Assembly: GCF_000420465.1 (NCBI RefSeq)
Contig: NZ_ATUZ01000017.1
Coordinates: 62,001 to 126,000 of the forward strand
Reading direction: 5' to 3'
Length of the DNA: 64,000 bases
From: Desulfovibrio desulfuricans DSM 642
GTDB taxonomy: Bacteria; Desulfobacterota; Desulfovibrionia; Desulfovibrionales; Desulfovibrionaceae
In this document: positions 42,421-51,993 of the stretch, piece by piece
Layout: every line of letters begins with the position of its first letter
How positions within the stretch are numbered: the first letter of the stretch is position 1
The notes under the pieces: generated by a model
Database searches by the model: none
Seen by the model: the letters and a program-made list of their open reading frames with translations, nothing else
What the model was told of the DNA's origin: nothing
Program-made: the position numbers and the translations under genes

Positions 42421-42765
42421 ATGACTCCTGCCGCATTGGCATATGTTCAGCTAGGAGCGGCCATTCTGGTCGAGGTGGGGGCCACGGCCTGCCTCAAGCA
42501 TTCAGAGGGCATGAGCCGCCTTTTGCCCACCCTTGCTTCGCTGCTCGGCTACGGCATTTCATTCTACCTGCTTTCCAAGGTGCTCAATGTCGTGCCTATG
42601 GGCATATCATACGGCATCTGGAGCGGCATCGGCATTGTGCTGGTTTCGCTTCTGGGCTTGCTGGTTTTTGGGCAGAAGCTTGATCTTGCCGCCTGCCTCG
42701 GCCTTGGGCTGATTGTGCTTGGCGTGCTTGTCATACATTTTTTTTCAGGCTCCATGCCCCACTAA
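42421..42765 (+). CDS. Small multidrug resistance (SMR) transporter, EmrE/QacE-like
   Basis: A 114-residue inner-membrane protein with four transmembrane helices that works as a dimeric proton antiporter for quaternary cations or guanidinium compounds. The essential glutamate stands in the first helix (AAILVEVGATACLKHSEG). The helix 3 segment IPTGIAYAIWSG of EmrE appears here as VPMGISYGIWSG, and the FGQKLDL motif follows. The close similarity to EmrE favours the drug-export subgroup over Gdx/SugE. AGAGG lies six bases before the ATG. It stands alone between valS and the ribosomal protein operon. Confidence 0.9.
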   Translation: MTPAALAYVQLGAAILVEVGATACLKHSEGMSRLLPTLASLLGYGISFYLLSKVLNVVPMGISYGIWSGIGIVLVSLLGLLVFGQKLDLAACLGLGLIVLGVLVIHFFSGSMPH

Positions 42766-42787
42766 AACGGACTTACTGATGCCGCCC

Positions 42788-42811
42788 GCTGGCTAACAGC
42801 TTGTTTTTTTG
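42788..42811 (+). terminator. Terminator candidate after the SMR gene
   Basis: A short GCTG/CAGC stem (42788-42791 with 42797-42800) is followed by TTGTTTTTTTG. The stem is only four base pairs, but the T-run is long. Confidence 0.45.
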
Positions 42812-42828
42812 TCAGCCTTTGGTATAAA
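42801..42828 (+). promoter_or_regulatory. Candidate promoter of the rpsL-rpsG-fusA operon
   Basis: TTGTTT (42801-42806), a 16-base spacer and TATAAA (42823-42828). Transcription would begin near 42835, about ten bases before the large palindrome in the leader. Confidence 0.4.
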
Positions 42829-42844
42829 AATAAATTTTTTGTGC

Positions 42845-42925
42845 GCGTGTCCGTCGGGGCCTGCCTATTGACAGGCCCCGACGGACACGCTATGTCCTGT
42901 CGTTCAAAAAGCTCTTTTTTGAGCG
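42845..42925 (+). promoter_or_regulatory. Structured leader of rpsL with two consecutive hairpins
   Basis: First hairpin: a perfect 19-bp stem (42845-42863 with 42872-42890, eight-base loop). Second: TCAAAAA/TTTTTGA (42904-42910 with 42916-42922) around GCTCT, with further CG pairs outside. The rpsL ribosome site GGAGGG follows 15 bases later. No T-run follows the first stem, so it is not an ordinary terminator. Confidence 0.6.
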
Positions 42926-42949
42926 CAATATCCCATATGGAGGGAAATA

Positions 42950-43321
42950 ATGCCCACGATTAACCAGCTTATCCGCATCGAGCGGAAGGCCGTGGTGAAG
43001 CGCAAGAAGACCCCCGCCCTGCAGGCTTGCCCGCAGCGCCGTGGCGTTTGCACCCGCGTTTACACCACCACCCCGAAAAAGCCTAACTCGGCTCTGCGTA
43101 AGGTCGCCCGTGTGCGCCTGACCAACGGTATCGAAGTTACGGCCTACATCCCCGGCGAAGGCCACAACCTTCAGGAACACTCCGTGGTCATCATCCGCGG
43201 CGGTCGTGTAAAAGACTTGCCCGGTGTCCGTTACCACATCGTGCGCGGTACCCTTGATACGTCCGGCGTGGCCGATCGTCGCAAGAGCCGTTCCAAATAC
43301 GGCGCCAAGCGTCCCAAGTAG
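42950..43321 (+). CDS. rpsL: 30S ribosomal protein S12
   Basis: S12 sits at the decoding centre of the small subunit. The 123 residues are of normal length, beginning [10 protein letters not shown] and carrying the [17 protein letters not shown] loop and [12 protein letters not shown]. Both lysines that change in streptomycin-resistant mutants (the second K of TPKKPNS and the K of VKDLPG) are wild type. GGAGGG precedes the ATG. First gene of the str operon, after a structured leader. Confidence 0.99.
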   Translation: MPTINQLIRIERKAVVKRKKTPALQACPQRRGVCTRVYTTTPKKPNSALRKVARVRLTNGIEVTAYIPGEGHNLQEHSVVIIRGGRVKDLPGVRYHIVRGTLDTSGVADRRKSRSKYGAKRPK

Positions 43322-43419
43322 TTTTATTCTTTCGGCGCGTGCCATGCGGCCCGCCTGGCTGCTTCCCCTGGGGAGCGCCGGTCGCCGCGGGGTTTGGTAC
43401 CGCCGCAAATCAAGCATGA

Positions 43420-43902
<483 letters not shown>

Positions 43903-43930
43903 GAGGGCCTTCCGTTTTTTATCTGAATTC

Positions 43931-43969
43931 AGCCCGACGCCGCGTCCGCAAGGAAGCGGCGTCGGCTTT
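43931..43969 (+). terminator. Internal hairpin (attenuator) between rpsG and fusA
   Basis: GACGCCGC (43936-43943) and GCGGCGTC (43956-43963) form a perfect 8-bp stem, extended by AGCC/GGCT across one bulged C and followed by TTT. It lies 28 bases after the rpsG stop and may lower the level of fusA relative to the ribosomal proteins. Confidence 0.55.
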
Positions 43970-44004
43970 GCACCACACCGCATCCGCAGTATGGAGGAAA
44001 CACC

Positions 44005-46083
44005 GTGTCCCGCACCGTTGCTGTAAACAAACAGCGCAATATCGGCATTATGGCCCATATTGACGCAGGCAAGACTACCACCACCGAACGCATCCTTTTC
44101 TATACCGGCGTTAACCACAAGATCGGCGAAACGCACGACGGCGCCTCCACCATGGACTGGATGGAGCAGGAACAGGAACGCGGCATTACCATTACCTCTG
44201 CCGCCACCACCTGCTTCTGGAACGACTGCCGCGTTAACATCATCGACACCCCCGGCCACGTGGACTTCACCATTGAAGTGGAACGTTCGCTGCGCGTGCT
44301 CGACGGTGCCGTGTGCGTGTTCGACGCTGTTGCCGGCGTGGAACCCCAGTCTGAAACCGTGTGGCGTCAGGCTGACCGCTACAATGTTCCGCGTATCTGC
44401 TTTGTGAACAAGATGGACCGTATCGGCGCCAACTTCTTCCGCTGCGTGGAAATGATTCACGACCGCCTTGGCGCCAAGGCCGTGCCGTTGCAGTTGCCCA
44501 TCGGCAGCGAAGACAAATTTGAAGGCGTGGTGGATCTGGTGCGCGGGCATGCCATCCGTTTTGACAAAAGCTCCAAGGGTGCGGAATTCAGCGTTGAAGA
44601 CGTGCCTGCCGACATGAAGGATCTTTACGACGAAAAGCATCACGAGATGCTGGAAGCCGTGGCAGAGGAAGACGAAGCCCTGCTCGAAAAGTACCTTGCC
44701 GGCGAGACCCTTTCCGAAGAAGAAATCATCTCCTGCATCCGCAAGGCCACCATTTCCCGCAACATCGTGCCGGTGCTGCTGGGTTCCGCCTTCCGCAACA
44801 TGGGTGTGCAGCCCCTGCTGGACGCCGTGGTGGACTACCTGCCTTCTCCGGTGGACATCCCGGCCATGCCCGGCCACGTTGCTGGCAAGCCCGAAGACAT
44901 TGTGGAATGCCATTGCGACGACAAGGAACCCCTTGCCGGTCTGGTGTTCAAGCTTTTCTCCGACCCCTTCATCGGTCACTTGTCCTTCTTCCGTATTTAC
45001 TCCGGCTTCCTTGAATCCGGCATGACCGTGTACAACGCCAACACCGGCAAGCGCGAACGCATTGGCCGCATCCTGAAGATGCACGCCAACAAGCGTGAAG
45101 ACGTTAAATGGGCTGGCGCTGGCGACATCGTGGCTCTGGTGGGCCTGAAGAACGCCTCCACCGGCGACACCCTGTGCGATGAAAAGCGCGAAGTCATTCT
45201 GGAATCGCTGAACATTCCTGATCCGGTTATTGAAGTCGCCATCGAGCCCAAGACCAAGGCTGACCGTGATGCTCTTTCCGCCGCTCTGAACAAGCTGGCC
45301 AAGGAAGATCCCTCGTTCCGCGTGAAGGGTGATGATGAAACCAACCAGACACTGATCGCCGGTATGGGCGAACTGCACCTGGAAATCATCGTTGACCGCC
45401 TCACCCGCGAATTCGGCGTGAACGCCAACGTGGGCAAGCCCCAGGTTGCCTACCGCGAAACCATTTCCAAGCCTGCCAAGTCGGACCTCAAGTACGCCAA
45501 GCAGTCTGGTGGTCGTGGTCAGTACGGTCACGTTGTCATCGAGGTTGAACCCAACCCCGGCAACGGTTATGAGTTCATCAATGCCATCTCCGGCGGCGTC
45601 ATTCCCAAGGAATACATCCCCGCAGTGGACAAGGGTATCATTGATGCGCTGAAGTCCGGTGTGCTTGCTGGCTTCCCCGTAGTGGACGTGAAGGTTAAGC
45701 TCATTTTCGGTTCGTACCACGAAGTCGACTCCTCGGAACAGGCCTTCTACGTGGCTGGCTCCATGGCCATCAAGGACGGCATGCGCAAGGCTACCCCTGT
45801 GCTGCTTGAACCCATCATGGACGTGGAAGTGGTTACGCCTGAAGAATACCTCGGCGACGTCATGGGCGACCTCAATGGCCGCCGTGGCCGCGTGCAGAGC
45901 ATGGAAGCCCGCGCTGGCGGCGCGCAGAGCGTGCGCGCTCAGGTGCCGCTTTCCGCCATGTTCGGCTATGCCACTGACCTGCGTTCGCGCACTCAGGGCC
46001 GCGCCACCTTCACCATGCAGTTCGATCACTACGAACGCGTGCCCCAGGCCATTGCCGAAGAAATCCAGAAGAGCCGTACATAG
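44005..46083 (+). CDS. fusA: Elongation factor G
   Basis: EF-G is the GTPase that drives translocation of tRNA and mRNA, and it recycles ribosomes with RRF. The 692-residue protein starts with GTG (GGAGG about nine bases upstream). It has the G1 motif [13 protein letters not shown], the [11 protein letters not shown] switch, [12 protein letters not shown], the domain IV loop [10 protein letters not shown], and a normal C-terminus ([12 protein letters not shown]). It is followed by a terminator and then argJ; neither tuf nor rpsJ is next, unlike the usual str/S10 arrangement. Confidence 0.99.
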   Translation: MSRTVAVNKQRNIGIMAHIDAGKTTTTERILFYTGVNHKIGETHDGASTMDWMEQEQERGITITSAATTCFWNDCRVNIIDTPGHVDFTIEVERSLRVLDGAVCVFDAVAGVEPQSETVWRQADRYNVPRICFVNKMDRIGANFFRCVEMIHDRLGAKAVPLQLPIGSEDKFEGVVDLVRGHAIRFDKSSKGAEFSVEDVPADMKDLYDEKHHEMLEAVAEEDEALLEKYLAGETLSEEEIISCIRKATISRNIVPVLLGSAFRNMGVQPLLDAVVDYLPSPVDIPAMPGHVAGKPEDIVECHCDDKEPLAGLVFKLFSDPFIGHLSFFRIYSGFLESGMTVYNANTGKRERIGRILKMHANKREDVKWAGAGDIVALVGLKNASTGDTLCDEKREVILESLNIPDPVIEVAIEPKTKADRDALSAALNKLAKEDPSFRVKGDDETNQTLIAGMGELHLEIIVDRLTREFGVNANVGKPQVAYRETISKPAKSDLKYAKQSGGRGQYGHVVIEVEPNPGNGYEFINAISGGVIPKEYIPAVDKGIIDALKSGVLAGFPVVDVKVKLIFGSYHEVDSSEQAFYVAGSMAIKDGMRKATPVLLEPIMDVEVVTPEEYLGDVMGDLNGRRGRVQSMEARAGGAQSVRAQVPLSAMFGYATDLRSRTQGRATFTMQFDHYERVPQAIAEEIQKSRT

Positions 46084-46130
46084 TCTGAGCCTGGCGGCCT
46101 AGCCGCTCAGGACTTTATGTGGCGGGGGAG

Positions 46131-46162
46131 GAAGCAGCAAGCTTTCTCCCCCGCCTTGCTTG
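46131..46162 (+). terminator. Terminator of the rpsL-rpsG-fusA operon
   Basis: GGCGGGGGAG (46131-46140) pairs with CTCCCCCGCC (46146-46155) when the inner AAGC/GCTT pairing is taken into account, giving a long GC-rich stem. The following TTGCTTGT is only a weak T-run. Confidence 0.65.
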
Positions 46163-46305
46163 TGGCGGGCACTGAAATTAGCTGTTGTTGGCGGGGCAAG
46201 AAAAGGGCATTCTGCTGTAACGGAAACTTGGATTTGCTATATTGCGTGAGGCTTCGCACTCTGTTGGGGCATCACGGCACAGTCAACGATGTGATGGAGT
46301 AGGTG

Positions 46306-47493
46306 ATGCAGGACGATCTGCCAAAGGGTTTCAGGGCTGGGGCTGCGGCTGCCAATTTCAAAAAGGCTGGCCGGGACGACCTTGGCATTATTGTTTCAGA
46401 CACAACCGCCGTGCTGGCGGGCATGTTCACCCAGAACCTGTTCAAGGCCGCACCTGTGCTGGTGTGCCAGGAGATACTGGCAAGCCGGGGCACAGCGCGC
46501 GCAGTTCTGGCAAATTCCGGTCAGGCCAACGCCTGCACCGGTGCCGAGGGGCTTGCCAACTGTCGCGCCACGCAGGCTATGGTGGCTGGCCTTACCGGGC
46601 TTGAGGCCGATGAGATCCTGCCCCTTTCTACTGGCGTTGTGGGCGCGCATCTCAAGATGGATCTGTGGCTTGATGCAGTGCCCAAACTGGTCAGCAATAT
46701 AGGCACCCGCGATGCGGAGGGCTTTACACGCGCCTTCATGACCACGGATGCCTTTCCCAAATTTTCCATGCGCGAGGTTACGCTTGCAGGCGGCACTGTG
46801 CGCCTTACCGTGATGGCCAAGGGCGCGGGCATGATTTGCCCAAACATGGCAACCATGCTCTGCGTGGCGCTTACAGACGCCAAGGTGGCGCGCGACCCCT
46901 GGCAGGCCATGTTTGGGCGTGCTGTGGAGAAGACCTTCAACCGCGTAAGCGTTGACGGTGATACCTCGACCAACGACACCATCCTGGGCCTTGCCAACGG
47001 CGCGGCTGGCGTTGCCGCTGAAAGTGCGGCAGATCTGGCCCTGCTGGAAGAAGCGCTTACCGACATTCTGGGCACTGTGTCGCATATGCTGGTTATGGAT
47101 GGTGAAGGAGCCAGCAAGGTTATCCACATCACCGTGACGGGAGCCGCCAGCGATGACGATGCCCGCACCGTGGCGCGCAGCGTGGGGCATTCACAGCTGG
47201 TAAAAACCGCCATCTACGGCGGCGATGCCAACTGGGGCCGCATCGTCACGGCTGTTGGCTACAGCGGCGCAAAGTTTGACCCCTCCAAGGTCAGCATGAA
47301 ACTGTGCGGCATCGAGCGTTTCCGCCTGGGCTGCCCTGTCAATGAAGACAAGGAAGACGCCCTGGCCGAACTGCTCAAGGCCAAGGACGTGCAGGTGGAG
47401 ATCGATCTGGGTGGCGGTTCCGGCTTCTACAATTTTCAGGCTTCCGACCTTGGTCATGAATACGTGACCCTGAACTCTGACTACCGTTCATAA
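46306..47493 (+). CDS. argJ: Glutamate N-acetyltransferase / amino-acid acetyltransferase (ArgJ)
   Basis: ArgJ transfers acetyl from N-acetylornithine to glutamate, closing the cyclic arginine pathway; many bacterial forms also make N-acetylglutamate from acetyl-CoA. The 395-residue precursor contains the self-cleavage site in KGAGMICPNMATML, with the threonine of ATML as the nucleophile that starts the beta chain. Other family segments are AVLANSGQANACTG and IYGGDANWGRI. GGAG lies six bases before the ATG at 46306; the GTG one codon earlier is less likely. No other arg gene is adjacent. Confidence 0.96.
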   Translation: MQDDLPKGFRAGAAAANFKKAGRDDLGIIVSDTTAVLAGMFTQNLFKAAPVLVCQEILASRGTARAVLANSGQANACTGAEGLANCRATQAMVAGLTGLEADEILPLSTGVVGAHLKMDLWLDAVPKLVSNIGTRDAEGFTRAFMTTDAFPKFSMREVTLAGGTVRLTVMAKGAGMICPNMATMLCVALTDAKVARDPWQAMFGRAVEKTFNRVSVDGDTSTNDTILGLANGAAGVAAESAADLALLEEALTDILGTVSHMLVMDGEGASKVIHITVTGAASDDDARTVARSVGHSQLVKTAIYGGDANWGRIVTAVGYSGAKFDPSKVSMKLCGIERFRLGCPVNEDKEDALAELLKAKDVQVEIDLGGGSGFYNFQASDLGHEYVTLNSDYRS

Positions 47494-47763
47494 GGTTTCT
47501 CCACCACTTCACACTGTCATTGACCTTTATTATCAAGCCCCGCACCGCATCAGGCATTACCTGCGCGTTGCGGGGATTTTGCTGTATCCTTCCTGCATTT
47601 TCACAGATACTTGCCTGACATGGAAGGATGCATACATGCTTTTACGCCTTCCATGCTGCATGCAGATACGATTTTTCTGCACGTCATAATTTCTGCTTCC
47701 AGTTCACGCAGACATGCTGGACAGGCAGGCCAGAGGAGCTTTAGTGTTTTTGAGGAGGGAATT

Positions 47764-48627
47764 ATGGAAGAAGATTTTTTTGACCAGCGCTATCTGGAAA
47801 ATGTTGACGCCTGTCCTGTCTGTGGCAGCAGACAGAGTCAGGTAGTCTATGAGGCTGGCGAGGGAGTCATGGCGCAAAAGTGCGCTTGTGGCGGGTACTA
47901 TTGCGACCATCGCCTTAACCCCGAAGGTTTGTCAGCCTACTGGCAGGACTATCAAAATCGTGAACATAGTGCAGTGGAGGAGGAGTGCGCCCTGCGGCAG
48001 CGCATGTACGCGGTGGATTATGCGTATATTGCGCAGTTTCTGAAACCCGGGGCAAGGGTGCTGGATGTGGGCTGTGCGGATGGCCTGTTTCTGGACTGGT
48101 TCGCGGCGGCCGGACACGAGTGCAGCGGGGTGGAATTTGGCCATGAAGCAGCTTTGAAGGCAGCGCAGCGGTATCCTGTTCAGGAGGGATATTTTCCAGA
48201 TCTGGACTTAGCCCCCGGTTACGACCTGATTATTTTTCGCGGTGTATTGCAGTATGTGCATGCGCCGCGCAGTTTTTTCAGCAAGGCGGCTTCCCTGCTC
48301 GCACCTGGCGGCCATGTGTACGTGACCGCGCAGCCCAACATGGAAGCGTTTTGCCACCATGTGTACCGCAACAGATTTCGCTTCAGTTTAACCCCATGTG
48401 ATTGCGTGGGGTACACGCCGCAGTCGCTGGCGGCAGAGTTTGCTGCGCAGGGCTGCGTCACAGCCGGGCAGGCCTTCTTTTATGAGGAAACTCCTTACGC
48501 GGACCCGCCACGGGACATTCAGACGCTGTACAAGGCCATTGAAGCCAGAAAAAGGGGTGATGAACCGGAAGGGATGTCGCCGCCATTCTGGGGCAATATG
48601 ATGACCATGGTGTTTCGTAAAAACTAA
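47764..48627 (+). CDS. SAM-dependent methyltransferase with N-terminal zinc-ribbon-like segment
   Basis: A 287-residue class I methyltransferase. The first 45 residues carry CPVCGS and a CACGGYYC cluster, a zinc-ribbon-like cap seen in methyltransferases of sugar and cell-surface pathways. The Rossmann core begins with motif I VLDVGCADGLFLDWFA, an acidic SAM-binding residue in GVEFG, YDLIIFRGVLQYV as motif IV, and LLAPGGHVYVTA as motif VI. GAGGAGGG precedes the ATG at 47764; the longer frame lacks a ribosome site. It is monocistronic, followed by a bidirectional terminator. The substrate is unknown; a sugar or lipid-linked intermediate is plausible because the polysaccharide locus begins 1.5 kb away. 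Confidence 0.85.
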   Translation: MEEDFFDQRYLENVDACPVCGSRQSQVVYEAGEGVMAQKCACGGYYCDHRLNPEGLSAYWQDYQNREHSAVEEECALRQRMYAVDYAYIAQFLKPGARVLDVGCADGLFLDWFAAAGHECSGVEFGHEAALKAAQRYPVQEGYFPDLDLAPGYDLIIFRGVLQYVHAPRSFFSKAASLLAPGGHVYVTAQPNMEAFCHHVYRNRFRFSLTPCDCVGYTPQSLAAEFAAQGCVTAGQAFFYEETPYADPPRDIQTLYKAIEARKRGDEPEGMSPPFWGNMMTMVFRKN

Positions 48628-48651
48628 GCCCATATTGCCAGTGCAGACAAA

Positions 48652-48684
48652 AAAGCTCCGGACATGGAAAATGCCCGGAGCTTT
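48652..48684. terminator. Bidirectional terminator between the methyltransferase and lipoprotein genes
   Basis: AAAGCTCCGG (48652-48661) pairs perfectly with CCGGAGCTTT (48675-48684). Left-hand A-tract and right-hand TTT serve the two convergent genes. Confidence 0.85.
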
Positions 48685-48707
48685 CGCACTTCATTCATAT
48701 GCGGCGT

Positions 48708-49103
48708 TTAGAAACCTTCAGCCACCCAGTCCACAATCTGAGTCATGCGGGTGAGGGTATGCTGGTTGTTACGCTGCCGTTGGCCGATCTCTTCCATGGA
48801 GCCCTCAAGCCGGTAAATGCGCCAGTCGCCCTCGGTCAGAACACCGAGCCGCACTGCTTCATTAACGGCCGCCCGTGCTTCGCCAGGTGAGCAGAAAAGA
48901 TCGAACTCCTGTACGCCGGGGTCAAGAATCACTTCCGAGCCGCTGGCAATATCTACAATGTAGTTGCCAGGGGCGTAGACGTACACAAATGGGCAAGGCT
49001 CAACCGGGGGAAGGGGCGCTGTATCCTGCGTTGGCTGCGCCCTGGTACAGGCCATCAGCGCAAGGCTCAACAGGGCGGCGCAAACAAGGCGTACGTGCAT
49101 CAT
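48708..49103 (-). CDS. Small lipoprotein of unknown function
   Basis: A 131-residue precursor with a lipoprotein signal: MMHVRLVCAALLSLALMAC, where LMAC is the lipobox. The mature part is about 112 residues with two regions: FVYVYAPGNYIVDIASGSEVILDPG, a small beta-rich stretch, and a helical C-terminus with QRQRNNQHTLTRMTQIVDWV. I do not recognise the family. AGGT lies just before two adjacent ATG codons. It starts 21 bases after htpX and is probably co-transcribed with it, which suggests an envelope role. Confidence 0.75.
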   Translation of the reverse strand: MMHVRLVCAALLSLALMACTRAQPTQDTAPLPPVEPCPFVYVYAPGNYIVDIASGSEVILDPGVQEFDLFCSPGEARAAVNEAVRLGVLTEGDWRIYRLEGSMEEIGQRQRNNQHTLTRMTQIVDWVAEGF

Positions 49104-49124
49104 CTACCTCATTGTGCTGTGGTT

Positions 49125-49985
49125 TCAGCGCCCCGAAGCGGCCATTTCGCGCAGACGGCGAATGCGCTCTTCCAGGGGCGGATGGGTGCTGAAGAGGCTT
49201 GCCATGCCGCCATGAGCGTACATGGGGGTCACAATGAACATCTGTTCAGTGCTGGGGTTGCCTTCCTGCATGGGGATCTGGCCGCTGGCCATGCCCAGCT
49301 TGTTCAGCGCCCCGGCAAGGGCCAGCGGCTGACCGCAAAGTGCGGCGCCAGTGTCGTCCGCCAGATACTCTCGCGAGCGTGAAATCGCCATCTGGATAAG
49401 CCCGGCAGCCATGGGTGCCAGCAGGGCCATGGCAATGGCGGCAATGGGGTTGGTTCCGCCGCCTTCTTCGTCCCGGTTGCCGCCAAAGATAGCCGTAAAC
49501 TGAAAGATATTGGCAAGGGTTACGATGGCGGAACCCATAACGCCCGCAATGGTCTGAATAAGGATGTCGCGGTTGACGATGTGCCCGATTTCATGCGCCA
49601 GCACACCGCGCAGTTCTTCGGGCGAGAGCAGGCGCATGATGCCTTCCGTGACGGCAACAACGGCATTTTCCGGGTTGCGGCCCGTGGCAAAAGCGTTGGG
49701 AGCTTCTTCAGGCACCACGCAGATGCGCGGCTTGGGAATGCCCGCATTGTGGGCAAGTTCTTCCACAATTTTGTGCAGATATGGTGCTTCTTCCGGTGCG
49801 AGCTCGCGCGCGCGGTACATGGAAAGCACTATCTTGTCGGAATACCAGTAGCTGCCCACGTTCATGATCAGGGCTAGGCCAAAGGCAAAGATAACGCCTG
49901 TGCGCCCGCCCATCAGGCCGCCAAGCATGATTATAATGGCGGAAAGCAGGGCGAGCAGAAGAACAGTCTTGATCTGGCTGGTCAT
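49125..49985 (-). CDS. htpX: Zinc metalloprotease HtpX
   Basis: HtpX is an inner-membrane M48 protease that degrades misfolded membrane proteins. The 286-residue protein has two N-terminal membrane helices (about 7-25 and 29-46), the HEIGH zinc motif at 131-135, two more hydrophobic stretches (about 142-165 and 180-198), and the third zinc ligand in SREYLADD. GAGAGG lies eight bases before the ATG at 49985; a TTG five codons earlier is less likely. The small lipoprotein gene follows after 21 bases. Confidence 0.96.
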   Translation of the reverse strand: MTSQIKTVLLLALLSAIIIMLGGLMGGRTGVIFAFGLALIMNVGSYWYSDKIVLSMYRARELAPEEAPYLHKIVEELAHNAGIPKPRICVVPEEAPNAFATGRNPENAVVAVTEGIMRLLSPEELRGVLAHEIGHIVNRDILIQTIAGVMGSAIVTLANIFQFTAIFGGNRDEEGGGTNPIAAIAMALLAPMAAGLIQMAISRSREYLADDTGAALCGQPLALAGALNKLGMASGQIPMQEGNPSTEQMFIVTPMYAHGGMASLFSTHPPLEERIRRLREMAASGR

Positions 49986-50076
49986 GCATTTTCCTCTCAA
50001 GCAGATTTAAGCTGCGGGTTTTCCGCATGCTTCTTTGATTATAAGCACTCTGTTGATGGTGGCAAGCGGGGCAGGC

Positions 50077-51993
50077 TCAGGGATGGCGAGCCCTCCACCA
50101 CAGCTGGAAGACCAGCAGCGTCCAGAGGGGCTTGCGCAGGTCGGCCCTGCCGGAGACATGCTCGTCCATAAGGGCGCGAACCGCCTGATGGTTGAATATG
50201 CCCTGCGCCTTCAGGGTGGATTCGCTCAGCAGGTCTTCCATGAGGGGCCGCATGCGGCCGCGCAGCCACTCTGCCACAGGGATCTGGAAACCGCGTTTGT
50301 TGCGGTACAGGATTTCATCAGGCAGCAGTTCGGCAAAAGCCTTTTTGAGCAGCCACTTGCGCTTGAAGCCGTGCAGTTTCCTGCTCACAGGCAGGCGTGC
50401 GGCAAACTCCGCTGCGTCCTTGTCAAGGAACGGCGCGCGTACCTCCAGGCTGTGCAGCATGGAGCAGCGGTCAACCTTGACCAGGATATCATCGAGCATG
50501 AACTGGCGGGCATACACGTGGAAAGCGCGGGCAAGCGGCGTGGCGGCGTTTTGCGGCTGCCAGTGGTCATAGTGTTCGCGCGTGGGGGCAAAGAGAACTT
50601 CGGGAGCAAGAAAACCGGGCTGTTGCGCCTTGAAAGCGCTATCCAGAATGGATTCCTGCATGTCGGGCGTAAAGGCCGTGAGCATGGTCTGCACCCGCTG
50701 CCATGCCGGGGCATGCGCCGCCCGCAGGAATGTTGCAACGGCCAGGCGGGGGTTGATGTACCCCGCAGAGGAAGGCAGCAATTGCGCGAGCGGTTCTATG
50801 ATGCCCTTGCGCAGCGCAGAGGGGGCAGCATTGTACCACTGGGCAACCTTGAAGCCGATATAGTGTTCGTACCCCGCCCACAGTTCGTCCGCGCCGTCGC
50901 CGCCAAGAGCCACAGTGACCTTTTCGCGCGTGACGCCGGAAAGCAGCCATGTGGGAGCCACGGACGCATCCGCCATGGGCACGTCCATGCGGCTGATGAT
51001 GCCGGGCAGGGTATCCGCGCATTCCTCGGCGGAAAGCACGCGTTCATGGTGGTCGGTGGCAAAGGCCTTGGCCACGATGCGGGCATAGCGCGACTCATCG
51101 TAGCTGGCCTCGCTGAAGCCGATGGAAAATGTCTTGATGGCCGTGGAAGACTGGCGGGCCATGAGCCCCGCCACAATGGAAGAATCAATGCCGCCGGAAA
51201 GAAAGACGCCCAGCGGCACATCACTGACCATACGGCGGCGCACCGCCCGTGAGAGCAGAAAGCGCAGTTCTTCGCAAAGTTCATTGTCGCTGCGTCTGTC
51301 GGATTCATCGGGCATGGGCATATCCCAGTAGCGGGAAATGCTCAGATTGCCGTCCTGCAGCAGCAGCATGTGCGAAGGCGGCAGGCTCTGCACCTCTGTG
51401 TAGACGCTGTGCGGCGTGGGCACATATTCGTAGGCCAGATAGCGCATAACGGCCTGCGGGTTCATGGTCAGGCTCAGATGGCGCAACTGTTCAATCCCGG
51501 TCAGCTCGGAGGCAAAATACAGCCTGCCGTGCTGCACGGTATAGAAAAATGGCTTTTTGCCAAAGCGGTCGCGGGCGCAGAACAGACGGCGCTGCTGGTT
51601 GTCCCACAGGGCAAAGGCAAACATGCCGTCAAAGCGGGCCAGACAGTCCGGCCCCCAAATGCGGTAGCCTTCAAGAATGACTTCCGTGTCGGAACTGGTC
51701 TGAAATTGTCCGCCAAGGGCGGTCAACTGTTCCTTGAGTTCGGCGTAATTGTATATTTCACCGTTGAAGGTGACGGTCATCTGACCATCGGCGCTGTGCA
51801 TGGGCTGGCCGCCGCCGGAAAGGTCGATGATGGAGAGCCGCCTGTGCCCAAGACAGACCGGGCCGCTGCTCCACTGTCCTTCACCGTCGGGGCCGCGATG
51901 GGACATGCGATCGGTCATGGCCTTGACCCACTGCCCGGCTTCGGGAGTGAGAGGCGAGGCGTCAACTTGGCAAATGCCCGCTATACCGCACAT
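50077..51993 (-). CDS. asnB: Glutamine-hydrolysing asparagine synthetase-like amidotransferase
   Basis: A 638-residue AsnB-type enzyme. Cys2 is the glutaminase nucleophile (MCGIAGI), RLSIIDLSGGGQPM and NGEIYNY complete the class II amidotransferase domain, and the synthetase domain has the PP-loop VFLSGGIDSS and ALGGDGADELWAGY. It is the last gene of the minus-strand polysaccharide unit and its start overlaps the preceding glycosyltransferase by 13 bases. AsnB-like proteins in such loci often amidate a sugar carboxylate or an amino-acid substituent rather than making free asparagine, so the natural acceptor here is an inference. A weak hairpin (50008-50032) separates it from htpX. Confidence 0.9.
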   Translation of the reverse strand: MCGIAGICQVDASPLTPEAGQWVKAMTDRMSHRGPDGEGQWSSGPVCLGHRRLSIIDLSGGGQPMHSADGQMTVTFNGEIYNYAELKEQLTALGGQFQTSSDTEVILEGYRIWGPDCLARFDGMFAFALWDNQQRRLFCARDRFGKKPFFYTVQHGRLYFASELTGIEQLRHLSLTMNPQAVMRYLAYEYVPTPHSVYTEVQSLPPSHMLLLQDGNLSISRYWDMPMPDESDRRSDNELCEELRFLLSRAVRRRMVSDVPLGVFLSGGIDSSIVAGLMARQSSTAIKTFSIGFSEASYDESRYARIVAKAFATDHHERVLSAEECADTLPGIISRMDVPMADASVAPTWLLSGVTREKVTVALGGDGADELWAGYEHYIGFKVAQWYNAAPSALRKGIIEPLAQLLPSSAGYINPRLAVATFLRAAHAPAWQRVQTMLTAFTPDMQESILDSAFKAQQPGFLAPEVLFAPTREHYDHWQPQNAATPLARAFHVYARQFMLDDILVKVDRCSMLHSLEVRAPFLDKDAAEFAARLPVSRKLHGFKRKWLLKKAFAELLPDEILYRNKRGFQIPVAEWLRGRMRPLMEDLLSESTLKAQGIFNHQAVRALMDEHVSGRADLRKPLWTLLVFQLWWRARHP

